64,000 nucleotides of DNA, from NCBI RefSeq assembly GCF_014649735.1, contig NZ_BMTP01000003.1, forward strand, positions 310,001 to 374,000, in the 5' to 3' direction. The position numbers and the translations under genes were made by a program. Shown here in pieces: positions 7,443-17,330 of the stretch. Within the stretch, counting starts at the first letter, position 1. Each line of letters starts with the position of its first letter. The notes below the pieces were generated by a model. The model was not told the origin of the DNA and ran no database searches. It worked only from the letters and a program-made list of their open reading frames with translations. This DNA is from Streptomyces lavendofoliae (GTDB lineage Bacteria > Actinomycetota > Actinomycetes > Streptomycetales > Streptomycetaceae).

Positions 7443-10400
7443 ATGAGCACCCGACTGATACACCGCCCCGCCCGGACCACCAGGCCGCCCGCCGCCCCCG
7501 AGCCGCGCACCATCGAGGCCCCGCCCAACCTCCCGGAGGGCAAGGGCGGCAACATCGCGATGTCGCTGCTTCCCGTGGCCGGCGTCATGTCGTCCGTCGT
7601 GATGATGACGGTCGTCCGCAACAGCCAGTTCGCCGCGCTCGGCGCGCTGATCCTCGTGGTCACCGTCATCGGCTCGCTGGTCCTGGTCTTCTCCCAGCGC
7701 GGCAAGGCGCAGCGCACCCGCCGCACCCAGCGCGAGGCGTACCTCGCCTACCTGGAGGACCTGCGCGAGGAGCTGTCCGCCGAGGAGCGCGAGCGGCGCG
7801 AGCGGGCCGACGTGCTCAACCCACCGCCGCACGCGCTGTACGACATCGTCCGCGACCCCGCCCGCCTGTGGGAACGCCGCCGGCTCGACGCCGACTTCCT
7901 GCGCGTCCGCGTCGGCACCGGCGAGATGCCCGTACGGGACCTGAGGATCGCCGACCAGGGCGGCTCCTCCGTCCTCACGCCGCCCGACCGGTTCATGCTC
8001 AACGAGGCGTCTGCGCTGATGGACCGCTTCCGCACCGGAACCGAACTCCCGCTGACCGTCCCCCTCGACCGCGTCGGCAACATCAGCGTCGTCGGCCCCC
8101 GCGAGGACTGCCTGCGCGTCGCCCGCGCCCTGCTCGTCCAGACCGCCGCCCTGCACGCCCCGGACGACGTGGGCGTGGCGCTCGCGGTGCCCGGCGACCG
8201 GCTCGCCGACTGGGAGTGGGTCAAGTGGATGCCGCACCTGCTGGACACCGAGCAGTTCGACGGCCCGGTCGCCGCCCGCCGCATCGCCCCCTCCGCGCCG
8301 CAGCTCGCCCGGCAGCTCGGCCCGGAACTGCGCCGCCGCGCCTCCTACGCCGCCGAGGTGCGGCGCGGCCTGTCCGGCAAGGACGCCCTGTCGATGTCGT
8401 CCCGGTTGCTGGTCGTCACCGACGGGCACGGCGAGGACGCCGTGGACCTGCCGCGCCCCGACGACGCGGTGGGCCTGCGCGAGATGGGCGTCACCGTCCT
8501 GCACCTGCTGGAGCGGCGCGTCCAGGAGCCGGGCCACGTCGGCGTGCGCATCACCGTCGACGGCGACCAGGTGGCGATCGAGGACCTGCGGCAGGAGGAG
8601 CCGGTCGGCGCGCACGGCACGGTGGACGAGGTGTCCGTGCCGTTCGCCGAGGGCGTGGCCCGGATGCTGGCGCCGCTGCGGCTGTCGGCCGAGTCGCTCG
8701 CCGACGCGCCGCTGTCCGGGCCGGTCGACTTCGCCGACCTGCTGGGCATCGACGACGTGGCACGGCTGGACCTCGCCACACTGTGGGCGCCGCGCGGGGA
8801 GCGCGCCTTCCTGCGCGTACCGATCGGCGTCAGCGACGCCCACGAGCCGGTGCTGCTCGACCTGAAGGAGTCCTCCGAACTGGGCATGGGCCCGCACGGG
8901 CTGTGCGTCGGCGCCACCGGCTCCGGCAAGTCGGAGCTGCTGCGCACCCTGGTGCTGGCACTGGTGGCCACCCACCCGCCGGAGGACCTGGCCCTGGTCC
9001 TCGTCGACTACAAGGGCGGCGCCACCTTCGCGCCGTTCGCGGACCTGCCGCACGTCGCCGGCGTCATCACCAACCTGGAGAACCAGGCCGGTCTGGTCGA
9101 GCGCGTCCACGCCTCCCTCGCCGGCGAGGTCAAGCGCCGCCAGCAGGTCCTCAAGGAGGCCGGCAACGTCGCCGACATCGGCGACTACGCGGCGCTGCGC
9201 GCCGGGAAGCGGCCCGACCTCGACCCGCTGCCGCACCTGTTCATCGTCATCGACGAGTTCGGCGAACTCCTTACGGCCAAGCCGGACTTCATCGACCTGT
9301 TCCTGTCCATCGGCCGCATCGGCCGTTCCATCGGCGTACACCTGCTGCTGTCCAGCCAGCGCATCGAGGGCGGCCGGCTCAAGGGCCTGGACACCTACCT
9401 GTCGTACCGGCTGGGTCTGCGCACCTTCTCCGCCGACGAGTCGCGCACGGTGCTCGACACCACCGACGCCTTCCACCTGCCGCCGCTGCCCGGCTTCGGC
9501 TACCTGAAGGTCGACACCAGCCACTACGAGCGGTTCAAGGCGAGTTACGTCTCCGGCGCCTACCGCGGCCCGGTGCGGCGCGCGGCCGACGAGGACACCG
9601 GACCGCTGGCCCTGGAGTACGAGGCGTACAACACCCTCGGCCGGGCCGAGGAGTCCGGCCCGCAGGAGGCGCCGGTACGCCGCCGGGAGACCGGTCCGAC
9701 CGAGCTGGGCGTCGTCGTCGAGCAGCTGGAGAACGCGCCCACCGACCCGGTGCGCCGCATCTGGCTGCCGCCGCTGCCCGGCGCGGTCGCCCTCGACCAG
9801 GTCGCCGGCCCCCTCCAGGCCGGGCCGCGCGGCATGCAGCTCTCCGCGCGGCGCGGCCCGCTCCAGGTGCCGCTGGGCCTGCTCGACGACCCGACCAGGC
9901 AGTGGCAGGGCGAGTGGTACCTGGACCTCACGGTGGCGGGCGGCCACGCCGCCGTCATCGGCGGCCCCCAGTCCGGCAAGACCACCCTCCTCCGCACGCT
10001 GGTCCTGTCGCTCGCCCTGACGCACACGCCGCGTGAGGTCGGCGTCTACGGCCTGGACCTGGTCGGCGGCGGCCTCCAGGCGCTGACCGGCCTGCCGCAC
10101 GTCGGCGGCGTCGCGAGCCGCGCCGACCGCGAGCGCGCCGCCCGCACCGTCGAAGAGGTGCGGAACATGCTGGCGCTGCGCGAGGACCTGTTCCGCGCGC
10201 ACAACATCGACTCCGTGGAGCAGCTGCGCACCCTGCACGCGGCGGGCCGGCTGCCGCAGCTCGCCTCCGCCGAGATCGTCCTGGTCATCGACGGCTTCGG
10301 CGCGCTGCGCGACGACTTCGACGACCTCGACGACGCCGTGGTCGACATCCTCAAGCGGGGCGGCGGGTACGGCATCCACGTCGTCGCCGGCATGCTGCGC

Positions 10401-11423
10401 TGGAACGACGTCCGCATCGCGACCCAGTCGTACTTCGGCACCCGGGTCGAGCTGCGCCTCAACGACGCCTCCGAGACCAGCGTCGACCGCAAGCTGGCCG
10501 AGACCCTGTCGCCCGACGAGCCGGGGCGTGTCCTCACGGACGGCAAGCTGTTCGCGCAGGCGGCTCTGCCGCGTACGGACGGGCTGCCGGACAACACGGA
10601 CCTGGGCACCGTCCTGGAACGCACCGCCCGGCAGGTGCGCGCCGCCTGGAGCGGCGAGGTCGCCCAGCCGGTGCGGGTGCTGCCGCACGTCCTGGAGCCG
10701 CACCTGCTGCCCGGCCCGGTGGCCGAGCCGAAGCGGGTGCCGATCGGCCTGGACCAGACGGCGCTCGCGCCCGTGCTGCTGGACCTGTTCGCGCACGACC
10801 AGCACCTGCTGGTCATGGGGGACAGCGAGTGCGGCAAGACCAACCTGCTGAAGACGATCGCGGGCGGGCTGGTCGAGCGGTACGGCGAGGACGAGCTGGT
10901 CCTCGCCGTGATGGACCCGCGGCGCGGCCTGCGGGGCGTCGTGCCGGAGGAGTACCTCGGTGGGTACGCCTACAACGCCAAGCTGTGCGGGGGACTGGCC
11001 GCCGGTATCGCCACGGAGCTGGAGAAGCGGCTGCCCGACGAGAGCGCCCGGCTGGAGGACCTGGAGCCGGGCAGCTGGGGCAGCGGCCCGCGGATCGTGG
11101 TGCTCGTCGACGACTACGACGTGCTGACGACGGCCGGCCAGGCGCCGCTCGCGCCGTTCCTGCCGTACATCCCCTCCGCCGTCGACATCGGTCTGCACTT
11201 CGTGCTGACGCGCCGGGTCGCGGGCGCCTCGCGCGGTATGTACGAGCCGCTGGTGCAGGGCCTGCGCGAGTCGGGGGCGTCGGCGATCGTCATGGCGGGC
11301 GACCGCAGCGAGGGGCAGCTGTTCCCCGGCGTGTACGCCTCGCAGCAGCCGCCGGGCCGGGGGGTGCTGATCCGGCGGGGCCAGACGAACCGTCTGGTGC
11401 AGACGGTGTACACGCCCGACTAG
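7443..11423 (+). CDS. eccC: Type VII secretion ATPase EccC (EccCa-EccCb fused)
   Basis: 1326 residues. Two N-terminal transmembrane helices (about residues 38-82) anchor it. A DUF/ATPase-like region follows, then three FtsK/SpoIIIE-type ATPase domains, with Walker A loops GATGSGKSE (about 489), GGPQSGKTT (about 839) and GDSECGKTN (about 1126). ATPase 1 also has LVDYKGGATF and VIDEFGELL, the family Walker B-like elements. EccC recognises C-terminal secretion signals of WXG100 substrates and powers export. Actinobacteria often split it into EccCa and EccCb; here it is one chain as in Firmicutes and other streptomycetes. ATG at 7443, 14 bp after the MinD-like gene; GGGGGAGCGG serves as ribosome site. 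Confidence 0.95.
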   Translation: MSTRLIHRPARTTRPPAAPEPRTIEAPPNLPEGKGGNIAMSLLPVAGVMSSVVMMTVVRNSQFAALGALILVVTVIGSLVLVFSQRGKAQRTRRTQREAYLAYLEDLREELSAEERERRERADVLNPPPHALYDIVRDPARLWERRRLDADFLRVRVGTGEMPVRDLRIADQGGSSVLTPPDRFMLNEASALMDRFRTGTELPLTVPLDRVGNISVVGPREDCLRVARALLVQTAALHAPDDVGVALAVPGDRLADWEWVKWMPHLLDTEQFDGPVAARRIAPSAPQLARQLGPELRRRASYAAEVRRGLSGKDALSMSSRLLVVTDGHGEDAVDLPRPDDAVGLREMGVTVLHLLERRVQEPGHVGVRITVDGDQVAIEDLRQEEPVGAHGTVDEVSVPFAEGVARMLAPLRLSAESLADAPLSGPVDFADLLGIDDVARLDLATLWAPRGERAFLRVPIGVSDAHEPVLLDLKESSELGMGPHGLCVGATGSGKSELLRTLVLALVATHPPEDLALVLVDYKGGATFAPFADLPHVAGVITNLENQAGLVERVHASLAGEVKRRQQVLKEAGNVADIGDYAALRAGKRPDLDPLPHLFIVIDEFGELLTAKPDFIDLFLSIGRIGRSIGVHLLLSSQRIEGGRLKGLDTYLSYRLGLRTFSADESRTVLDTTDAFHLPPLPGFGYLKVDTSHYERFKASYVSGAYRGPVRRAADEDTGPLALEYEAYNTLGRAEESGPQEAPVRRRETGPTELGVVVEQLENAPTDPVRRIWLPPLPGAVALDQVAGPLQAGPRGMQLSARRGPLQVPLGLLDDPTRQWQGEWYLDLTVAGGHAAVIGGPQSGKTTLLRTLVLSLALTHTPREVGVYGLDLVGGGLQALTGLPHVGGVASRADRERAARTVEEVRNMLALREDLFRAHNIDSVEQLRTLHAAGRLPQLASAEIVLVIDGFGALRDDFDDLDDAVVDILKRGGGYGIHVVAGMLRWNDVRIATQSYFGTRVELRLNDASETSVDRKLAETLSPDEPGRVLTDGKLFAQAALPRTDGLPDNTDLGTVLERTARQVRAAWSGEVAQPVRVLPHVLEPHLLPGPVAEPKRVPIGLDQTALAPVLLDLFAHDQHLLVMGDSECGKTNLLKTIAGGLVERYGEDELVLAVMDPRRGLRGVVPEEYLGGYAYNAKLCGGLAAGIATELEKRLPDESARLEDLEPGSWGSGPRIVVLVDDYDVLTTAGQAPLAPFLPYIPSAVDIGLHFVLTRRVAGASRGMYEPLVQGLRESGASAIVMAGDRSEGQLFPGVYASQQPPGRGVLIRRGQTNRLVQTVYTPD

Positions 11424-11582
11424 ACCGGCGGCCGGGCCCCACCGCCCCCGGGCTCACCCCCGCCCCGGTACGGGCCGGGGCGCCCTCCGGCACGGGCCCT
11501 CGGCGGCAGCCCTCCTCCGCCGGGCAGCCCTCCTCCACGAGACAGACCTCCTTCCCGAAGAGACCTAAGGACCGGACGACCC

Positions 11583-13001
11583 ATGACCAAGGACGTCATA
11601 GCCCTCACCGAGCGCATGCCGGACCCGTGGACCGTTCTCGCGGGCCTCCTCTCCGGCGGCCCCGACAAGCTGGTGGACACGGCCGGCGAGGACGCCGTCG
11701 TACGGCTCTGCGACGAGCGGGGCCGCCCGCTCGTCTCCGTCGAGGCACCGCTGCTGGTGCAGGTCCGCGGCGAGGCGGAGCGGCTGCTCGGTGCCACGCC
11801 GCCGCCGGTGCCGTTCTGGTGGACGGAGGCCCGTGCCACGACCGGGGTGGCGGAGGCGGAGCGGCTGGCGGGCACCTTCGCGGCCCGGCTGGCGTCCCTG
11901 GCGGGCGGTTCGGCGTGGCCGCCGGAGGCGGCGCGATCGCTGGCCGTGGTGGCGTCGGACGGGGTGTCGGTCGCGCCGCCGGCCGCCGCCCAGCCGGCGG
12001 TGGACGTGCTCACGGACAAGGTGGCCGTCGTCATCCAGGACCGCCCCGTGGTCGCGATGACGGCCTGGCTGGCGGACGCGTTCCGGGCGGCGGGCGAGGG
12101 CGGCCTGGGGCTCCAGGTCGTCAGCCCGGCGGGCGCCACGCTCTCCCCGGCGGTACGGTCCGCGCTGTCGGCGTGGCCGTCGCGCTGGGTGGTCCAGGAC
12201 GAGCGGGACGGGTACTACGACGGGCTGTCCGGGGCGGTTCTGGCGTGGCGGGACGGGATGTTCTTCCCGGTCGCGGAGCCGGACTCGACGGACGACGACC
12301 CGCGCGCCCGGGTGGCCGCGTCATACCAGGAAGGCGTCACGGACAGCGGTGAGCGGCAGCTCGCGGTCACCTTCCGCACGGTCCACCCGGCGGACGACCG
12401 GCTGGTGCTGGGCGGGGCCCTGGAGTCGGTGTGGCGCGAGCTGACCGGTGAGGCACCGGCCGGCTGGGGCACGGCGGAGCCCGCCAACCTGCCGTGGTCG
12501 CTGCGGCGGCTGACGGACGTGGCCTTCGAGCGGGCGCCCGAACCGACGTGGGTGGTGGTCGTCGGCAGCCCGGAGCGGCCCGGTCTCGCCACGGTGCGCG
12601 TGAGCCGGACGAAGGCGGGGGTGGAGGAGGAGGTCACGCTGGCCTTCGGCTACGGGCCGGACGAGGAGCCTCCGGTGGACGCGGTGCCGAGGGCCGCCGA
12701 GGTGCTGGCCACCCGCCACCACTTGCTGTCGATGCTCGTACAGATCCGCAAAGCGCGCCGTGACCTGGCGGTACAGCCGCGCTTCGAGGGACCGGGCGTA
12801 CCGCTGGCCTTCGTGCTCGGCGCGGAGGAGGTCCGCACGATGCCCGGCGACCGCGCCCGCAACACGCCGTTGGCCGCCGCGCCCGTCCAACTGGGCCCGA
12901 AATCCCGGCCGGCGCTGTACTACCCACTGCCGGGCGACCCGTCCGACCTGTCGGGGTGGCAGGACTTCGAGCGGCTGGTGCGGCACCTGAAGGGCGAGTG
13001 A
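11583..13001 (+). CDS. T7SS-associated conserved protein (DUF6177-like)
   Basis: 472 residues, no signal peptide or transmembrane helix seen. It starts MTKDVIALTERMPDPWTVLAG and has a Trp-rich middle (VPFWWTEAR about 80; WPSRWVVQDERDGYYDGLSG about 200). I recall proteins of this kind, annotated DUF6177, beside eccC in streptomycete T7SS clusters; the family number is from memory. It lies 159 bp after eccC and upstream of the esx pair, which fits a cytosolic accessory role in substrate handling. There is a good ATG at 11583. Function unknown. Confidence 0.7.
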   Translation: MTKDVIALTERMPDPWTVLAGLLSGGPDKLVDTAGEDAVVRLCDERGRPLVSVEAPLLVQVRGEAERLLGATPPPVPFWWTEARATTGVAEAERLAGTFAARLASLAGGSAWPPEAARSLAVVASDGVSVAPPAAAQPAVDVLTDKVAVVIQDRPVVAMTAWLADAFRAAGEGGLGLQVVSPAGATLSPAVRSALSAWPSRWVVQDERDGYYDGLSGAVLAWRDGMFFPVAEPDSTDDDPRARVAASYQEGVTDSGERQLAVTFRTVHPADDRLVLGGALESVWRELTGEAPAGWGTAEPANLPWSLRRLTDVAFERAPEPTWVVVVGSPERPGLATVRVSRTKAGVEEEVTLAFGYGPDEEPPVDAVPRAAEVLATRHHLLSMLVQIRKARRDLAVQPRFEGPGVPLAFVLGAEEVRTMPGDRARNTPLAAAPVQLGPKSRPALYYPLPGDPSDLSGWQDFERLVRHLKGE

Positions 13002-13127
13002 TGTCATGTGTTCGTCACAAGGCGGTACGAGCCGGTGATTGCTGATTGCAGCAGCGACGCCTGAGTTGATAGGCATGTAGTCGTACATTCGATCCATACG
13101 ATCGTCCATCGCAGCGGGGGTAGCCCG

Positions 13128-13460
13128 ATGAAGTTCGATATGGGGGCGCAGGTCCTGTCGACCCTGATGTCCCAGTCGCAGGGTTCGAGCAACGATCTGG
13201 GTCAGTTGATCCGTCAGCTGGTGCAGGCTGCGGCGCCGTTGGAGGGCAAGTTCAACGGCGCGGGCAAGGTGGCGTTCGACTCCTTCAAGTCGCGCTCGGA
13301 CGAGATCACGGCGGCGCTGAACGGCTCGCTGGCGGCCATCCTGGGCGGCCAGTCGGGCATGGAGTCGGCGTTCGGCTCGGGTGACCAGGAGCAGGGTGAC
13401 AACGCGCGGACGCAGATGTCGTCGGCGAACTTCGACGCGGCGCGTTTCTCGGGCCGCTAG
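13128..13460 (+). CDS. WXG100-size secreted protein, EsxA/EsxB-like (F-x-G variant)
   Basis: 110 residues, predicted helix-turn-helix hairpin. The turn reads KFNGAGKVAFDSFKS, so F-N-G takes the place of the W-x-G motif. Size, position just before a second protein of the same size, and a strong GGGGG ribosome site all fit the EsxAB substrate pair of the ESX system, which is exported as a dimer. The AT-richer 126 bp upstream probably contain a strong promoter of its own. I did not assign EsxA or EsxB because the two names are used inconsistently for streptomycetes. Confidence 0.8.
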   Translation: MKFDMGAQVLSTLMSQSQGSSNDLGQLIRQLVQAAAPLEGKFNGAGKVAFDSFKSRSDEITAALNGSLAAILGGQSGMESAFGSGDQEQGDNARTQMSSANFDAARFSGR

Positions 13461-13490
13461 ACCGATCCGTACACGGGGAGTTGATTGCTG

Positions 13491-13805
13491 ATGGCTGCTG
13501 CGGGTAGCGACCGTCGTTCGTACGACACGGGTGCCTCCTCCGAGGCGCAGATGAACATCCAGGCGGTGATCGCGCGGCTGGAGCAGGTGATCTCCGCGCG
13601 TGACGCCCAGGTGAAGGCGGCGATGACGGACTTCGCGGCCGACGGCGTGGCGGACGAGTACCACGGCAAGGAACTGCGCTGGAACGCCGCCTCCCAGGAG
13701 GTCCGCAACATCATCCAGCTGCTCAAGACGACGCTGGAGAAGAACGACGCGACGGCGCAAGCGACGCTGCAGCGCGCGAAGGCCGCGGTCGACAACATCG
13801 GCTGA
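13491..13805 (+). CDS. WXG100-size secreted protein, ESAT-6-like partner (Y-x-G variant)
   Basis: 104 residues, predicted all-helical: helix 1 about residues 20-45 (AQMNIQAVIARLEQVISARD), a turn with EYHGKELRWN in which Y-H-G replaces W-x-G, then a long second helix to the C-terminus. It lies 30 bp after the first esx gene and is probably co-transcribed and exported as a heterodimer with its product. ATG at 13491 with GGGGAG 9 nt upstream. Confidence 0.8.
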   Translation: MAAAGSDRRSYDTGASSEAQMNIQAVIARLEQVISARDAQVKAAMTDFAADGVADEYHGKELRWNAASQEVRNIIQLLKTTLEKNDATAQATLQRAKAAVDNIG

Positions 13806-13828
13806 CGCGGGTACGGGGGAGCGTTTTC

Positions 13829-14254
13829 ATGACGGCGTGGGACATCCAGCCCCAGGGGGTGCAGGGTCAGCTCAAGGTCGTCGGCACACACGCCGGTGAG
13901 CTGGAGAAGGCACTGAACGCCCTGGTCACCGACATGCAGCAGGCCGCCCAGGCGGCGGGTACGGCGGTACCGGGTTCGGCCGCGAACATTCCGTTGCAGG
14001 GGCCGACGGCCTCCGGCGCGCCGCTGACGCAGAAGGCGACGGGCCCGGTGGGCGCGGCGCTGGCCGAGTACATGACCGGCCGGCAGAAGACGCACTTCGA
14101 ACCCATGGCCAAGCGCATCCAGGCGGCGGTCATCGGCGCGGCCACGGCGACCAACGAGTACGTCGAGGGCGACCTGACCCAGGCCAAGGAGGCCCAGGAC
14201 GCGGCACGGCAGGTGCGGCTCGACCTGCTGAAGGAGCTCGGGGGGAAGAAGTGA
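13829..14254 (+). CDS. Small T7SS-cluster protein (DUF6507-like)
   Basis: 141 residues, probably helical, starting MTAWDIQPQGVQGQLKVVG. It has WXG100-like dimensions plus a short extension (ALAEYMTGRQKTHFEPMAKR), so it could be a third substrate or an adaptor that pairs with the toxin. Its stop overlaps the start of the toxin gene by 4 bp (GTGA), indicating translational coupling. Small adaptor proteins commonly precede T7SS toxins with an N-terminal helical export domain and often bind it. The DUF6507 label is from memory. Confidence 0.7.
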   Translation: MTAWDIQPQGVQGQLKVVGTHAGELEKALNALVTDMQQAAQAAGTAVPGSAANIPLQGPTASGAPLTQKATGPVGAALAEYMTGRQKTHFEPMAKRIQAAVIGAATATNEYVEGDLTQAKEAQDAARQVRLDLLKELGGKK

Positions 14255-17200
14255 GCGAGAACCAGCCGGTCAACCCGGCCGAGGTCCCGGTGTTCACCGG
14301 CAACCTCGAACTGCTCGACGAGAAGGTCAAGGCGCTGTCCGGCGCCGGCGGCAGGATCGCCACCGCCGCCGGCGACGTCCACAGCTCCTTCGGCGGTCTC
14401 AGCGCCTTCTACAAGGCCCCCGAGGCCGAGCAGCTGTTCGCCACCACCCAGCCGGTGAAGGACAAGGCGCTCGACATCAGCGGCGACATGTGCACCATCG
14501 CCGGCGCGCTCGGGACCTACGCCAGTGACATCCGCCCCCTGAAGCAGAAGCTGGACGACCTGCGCCGCGACGCCGTCACCTTCCGGCAGAAGATCGCCGA
14601 GGACGACAAGTGGCGTGAGGACGGCGACCTGGTCGAGGAGAACAACAACCGCCGCAACGAGATCGCCGAGGTCTGGACGCAGTTCCAGGCCGCCGAGCGC
14701 TCCGCCCACGCGAAGATCGTCGCCCTGGTCGGCGGCAAGGCGCTGAAGGTCAACGACGGCTCCAACGGCGAGGGAATGTACGGCTACGACGCCGAGGCCC
14801 TCAAGCAGGCCAAGAGCCTGCCCTGGGGCGACGCGGTCGAGGAGTCGACGCCGTGGTGGCAGGTGTGGGAGCACGCCTACGACTTCGGCAAGGGCGTCAT
14901 CGTCGACGGCGTCTGGGGCACGATCAAGGGCCTCGGCACCCTGGTCGGCTTCCAGGGCTGGGACGCGGCCGGGCAGGCGTGGAAGGGCCTGGGCCTGCTG
15001 GCCACCGGCCTGGTCATCACCGCCACGCCGCTGGCCGGGGCGTACTGGATGGCCGACGACAAGGACCTGCCCGGCTGGATCAGGGACTCCCGTACGGCGA
15101 TGAAGGAGACCGGCAAGGCGCTGGTCGCCTGGGACCAGTGGGGCTCCAACCCGGCCCGGGCGGCGGGCGCGGTCACCTTCAACGTCCTGACCACCGTGTT
15201 CACCGGTGGCGCGGGCGGCGCGGTGTCCGGCGCGGGCAAGGCGGGCGCGGCGGCCCGGGCCATCTCGTTCGCGGGCAAGGCCGGCCGGGCCATCGACCCG
15301 ACGACGTACCTCTTCAAGGGCGCGGGCGCGGGCATCACGAAGATCGGTGACGTGATGGCCGGCCTCAAGGGCATGGGCAACCTCAATGTGCCGCCCATCC
15401 CCGAGGGGACGTTCGTCCTGCCGGAGGGCTCGCTGATGCGCCCCGACGGCACGATCCACCTGCCCGACGGCACCCCCGTGCCCCCCGGCGCGGTCGAGGT
15501 ACCCCCGAACACGGTCCGCCTCCCCGAGGGCACGGCGGTCCCGCCCGGCGCGGTCGACCTCGGCGACGGCGTGGTCAGGCTGCCGGACGACACCCCGGCC
15601 CCGGCGGGCTCGACGCCGCTCCAGGAGGGCACGGTCGCCGTCCCCAAGGACACCCCGACCGTCCCCGCCGACGCGATGCCCCTGCCCGTCAAGGAGGGTG
15701 CGCCGCCCCGCTACCTGGACGGCGCCGGCAACGTCCTGGACGAGAACGGCAAGGTCGTCAGCGACATCGAGGACGCCCCCACGGACACCGTGGACCGGGG
15801 TGCGAACCCCGACGCGAACCCCGCCGCGGGCGCGGACAACCCGCGTGTGGACACCCCGGCCAAGGTCCCGGCCATGGCGGGCGCGGCCGTCCACGCGGGC
15901 GACAACACCGCCATCAACCTCGGCAACAGCCTGGACACCAACCTCGGTGATGTGGGCCGCGTCGGCGACGACGCCCCGGTGCGCGTCCCGGACAGCCCGG
16001 GCGGCCTCGCCGACAACACCCCCGGCGGCCTCGCGGACAACCTCCCGACGGGCCAGGCCGGCAACAACCTCCCGGGCGGAGGCGCGGGCGACCACCTGCC
16101 CACCAACAACCTGGACAACACCCCGGGCACCGGAGGCACCCGCGACGTACCCGGTGGCACCCACGCGGACACCCCCACCACCGGCGGCTCCCGCGACGTC
16201 CCGCCCGGCGCCTCGACGGCGGACAACGCCACCCCGGGCGGCGGCTCGGGCGCCTCGGGCGCCGACAACGGCGTGCCCGGCACCTCGGGCGCCGACAACG
16301 GCGTCCCCGGCTCCGGCCTCCCCGACACCCCGGGCACGGGCGCGGTGGACGACGCCGCGGCGGGCGCGGGCGACCAGCCAGTGACTGCCGCGAACCGTGA
16401 GGGCCAGGGCGACGGCACCGATGGCAACGGTGGCGAACGTGAGCTGACTCCTGAAGAGCGCAAGGCCATTCAGGAAGAGCATGTCCGCAAGGCCAACGAC
16501 CCCGACCGTACGTGGTACAACGAGCACTACGACTCGATGAATCGCCGTAAGAGGGTCGACAAACTGGTCGACGGGGTCGAGCTGCCTCAGCTCGTCAAGC
16601 TTCCCGACGGGAAGCTGGTCGCTGCGCACGACCTGCCGAGCGGGCCTTCCGAGACCAAGTTCGGGGGCAAGCCTCTGGGCCTGGACTCAGTGCCTGACGC
16701 CAATCGTTCCGCGCTCAACGACGCGGCGGCGAATCGTAAGGCGTACGTGGACCTCACCAACGCGATGAAGGCACACGACGAGGCGCCGACCGCTGCCACG
16801 GAGGCGGCACTGAAGTCCGCACAGGCGGCGTACAAGGCCCGACTGGGCGACCTGCCGGTCAACAGTAAGATTTCCGAGGCTCTCGGTGAGAAGGCGGCCG
16901 AACTGCACGTGGTGCCGGCCAAGTTCGAGAACGCCGAGCCCATACCCTTGCCGAAGACGCCCAACGGCGCTGACATGTTCGACCAGGTGTACAAGCTCGA
17001 GGACGACACCTACCTCATCGTCGAGGCCAAGGCGCCGTCGGGTGATCTCGACTGGCGCCATGGCAAGGCCGACCCGGATCCTGCGAACCCGACCGATCAC
17101 GGCGGAGCCGCGGGTATGCGTGTCAAACAGGGCACGCGCCTTTACATACGCACGATTCTGGGTGAGATGCAGAGGCGCGGTGGCCGGGATGCCGAGATCG

Positions 17201-17316
17201 CCGCTGACCTTCGTGCCGCGCTGCGTGAGGGAAACTTGCAGTACGTCATGGTCAAGGCCATCAAACCCAATGGTTCCTCCTACGCTGGTGCCACGCTCGA
17301 ATACTTCAAGATCTAG
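14251..17316 (+). CDS. Polymorphic toxin, T7SS effector with C-terminal REase-fold-like nuclease domain
   Basis: 1021 residues. Residues 1-150 are a helical WXG-like export module (for example SFGGLSAFYKAPEAEQLFAT). Residues 205-365 hold glycine-rich hydrophobic segments. Residues 380-480 are short P-[DE]-G-T-type repeats, and residues 500-710 are an Asn/Asp/Gly/Pro linker. From about residue 713 base composition and codon use change: A/T third positions become common, which marks a swapped toxin tip. The tip has EDDTYLIVEAKAPSG, in which Asp918/919, Glu925 and Lys927 fit a D...E-x-K restriction-endonuclease-like site, followed by GMRVKQGTRLYIRTILGEM. A DNase (less likely RNase) function is inferred. 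The start overlaps the adaptor gene, and an immunity gene follows 14 bp after its stop. Confidence 0.8.
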   Translation: MSENQPVNPAEVPVFTGNLELLDEKVKALSGAGGRIATAAGDVHSSFGGLSAFYKAPEAEQLFATTQPVKDKALDISGDMCTIAGALGTYASDIRPLKQKLDDLRRDAVTFRQKIAEDDKWREDGDLVEENNNRRNEIAEVWTQFQAAERSAHAKIVALVGGKALKVNDGSNGEGMYGYDAEALKQAKSLPWGDAVEESTPWWQVWEHAYDFGKGVIVDGVWGTIKGLGTLVGFQGWDAAGQAWKGLGLLATGLVITATPLAGAYWMADDKDLPGWIRDSRTAMKETGKALVAWDQWGSNPARAAGAVTFNVLTTVFTGGAGGAVSGAGKAGAAARAISFAGKAGRAIDPTTYLFKGAGAGITKIGDVMAGLKGMGNLNVPPIPEGTFVLPEGSLMRPDGTIHLPDGTPVPPGAVEVPPNTVRLPEGTAVPPGAVDLGDGVVRLPDDTPAPAGSTPLQEGTVAVPKDTPTVPADAMPLPVKEGAPPRYLDGAGNVLDENGKVVSDIEDAPTDTVDRGANPDANPAAGADNPRVDTPAKVPAMAGAAVHAGDNTAINLGNSLDTNLGDVGRVGDDAPVRVPDSPGGLADNTPGGLADNLPTGQAGNNLPGGGAGDHLPTNNLDNTPGTGGTRDVPGGTHADTPTTGGSRDVPPGASTADNATPGGGSGASGADNGVPGTSGADNGVPGSGLPDTPGTGAVDDAAAGAGDQPVTAANREGQGDGTDGNGGERELTPEERKAIQEEHVRKANDPDRTWYNEHYDSMNRRKRVDKLVDGVELPQLVKLPDGKLVAAHDLPSGPSETKFGGKPLGLDSVPDANRSALNDAAANRKAYVDLTNAMKAHDEAPTAATEAALKSAQAAYKARLGDLPVNSKISEALGEKAAELHVVPAKFENAEPIPLPKTPNGADMFDQVYKLEDDTYLIVEAKAPSGDLDWRHGKADPDPANPTDHGGAAGMRVKQGTRLYIRTILGEMQRRGGRDAEIAADLRAALREGNLQYVMVKAIKPNGSSYAGATLEYFKI

Positions 17317-17330
17317 TTGAGGGAGAAAAC

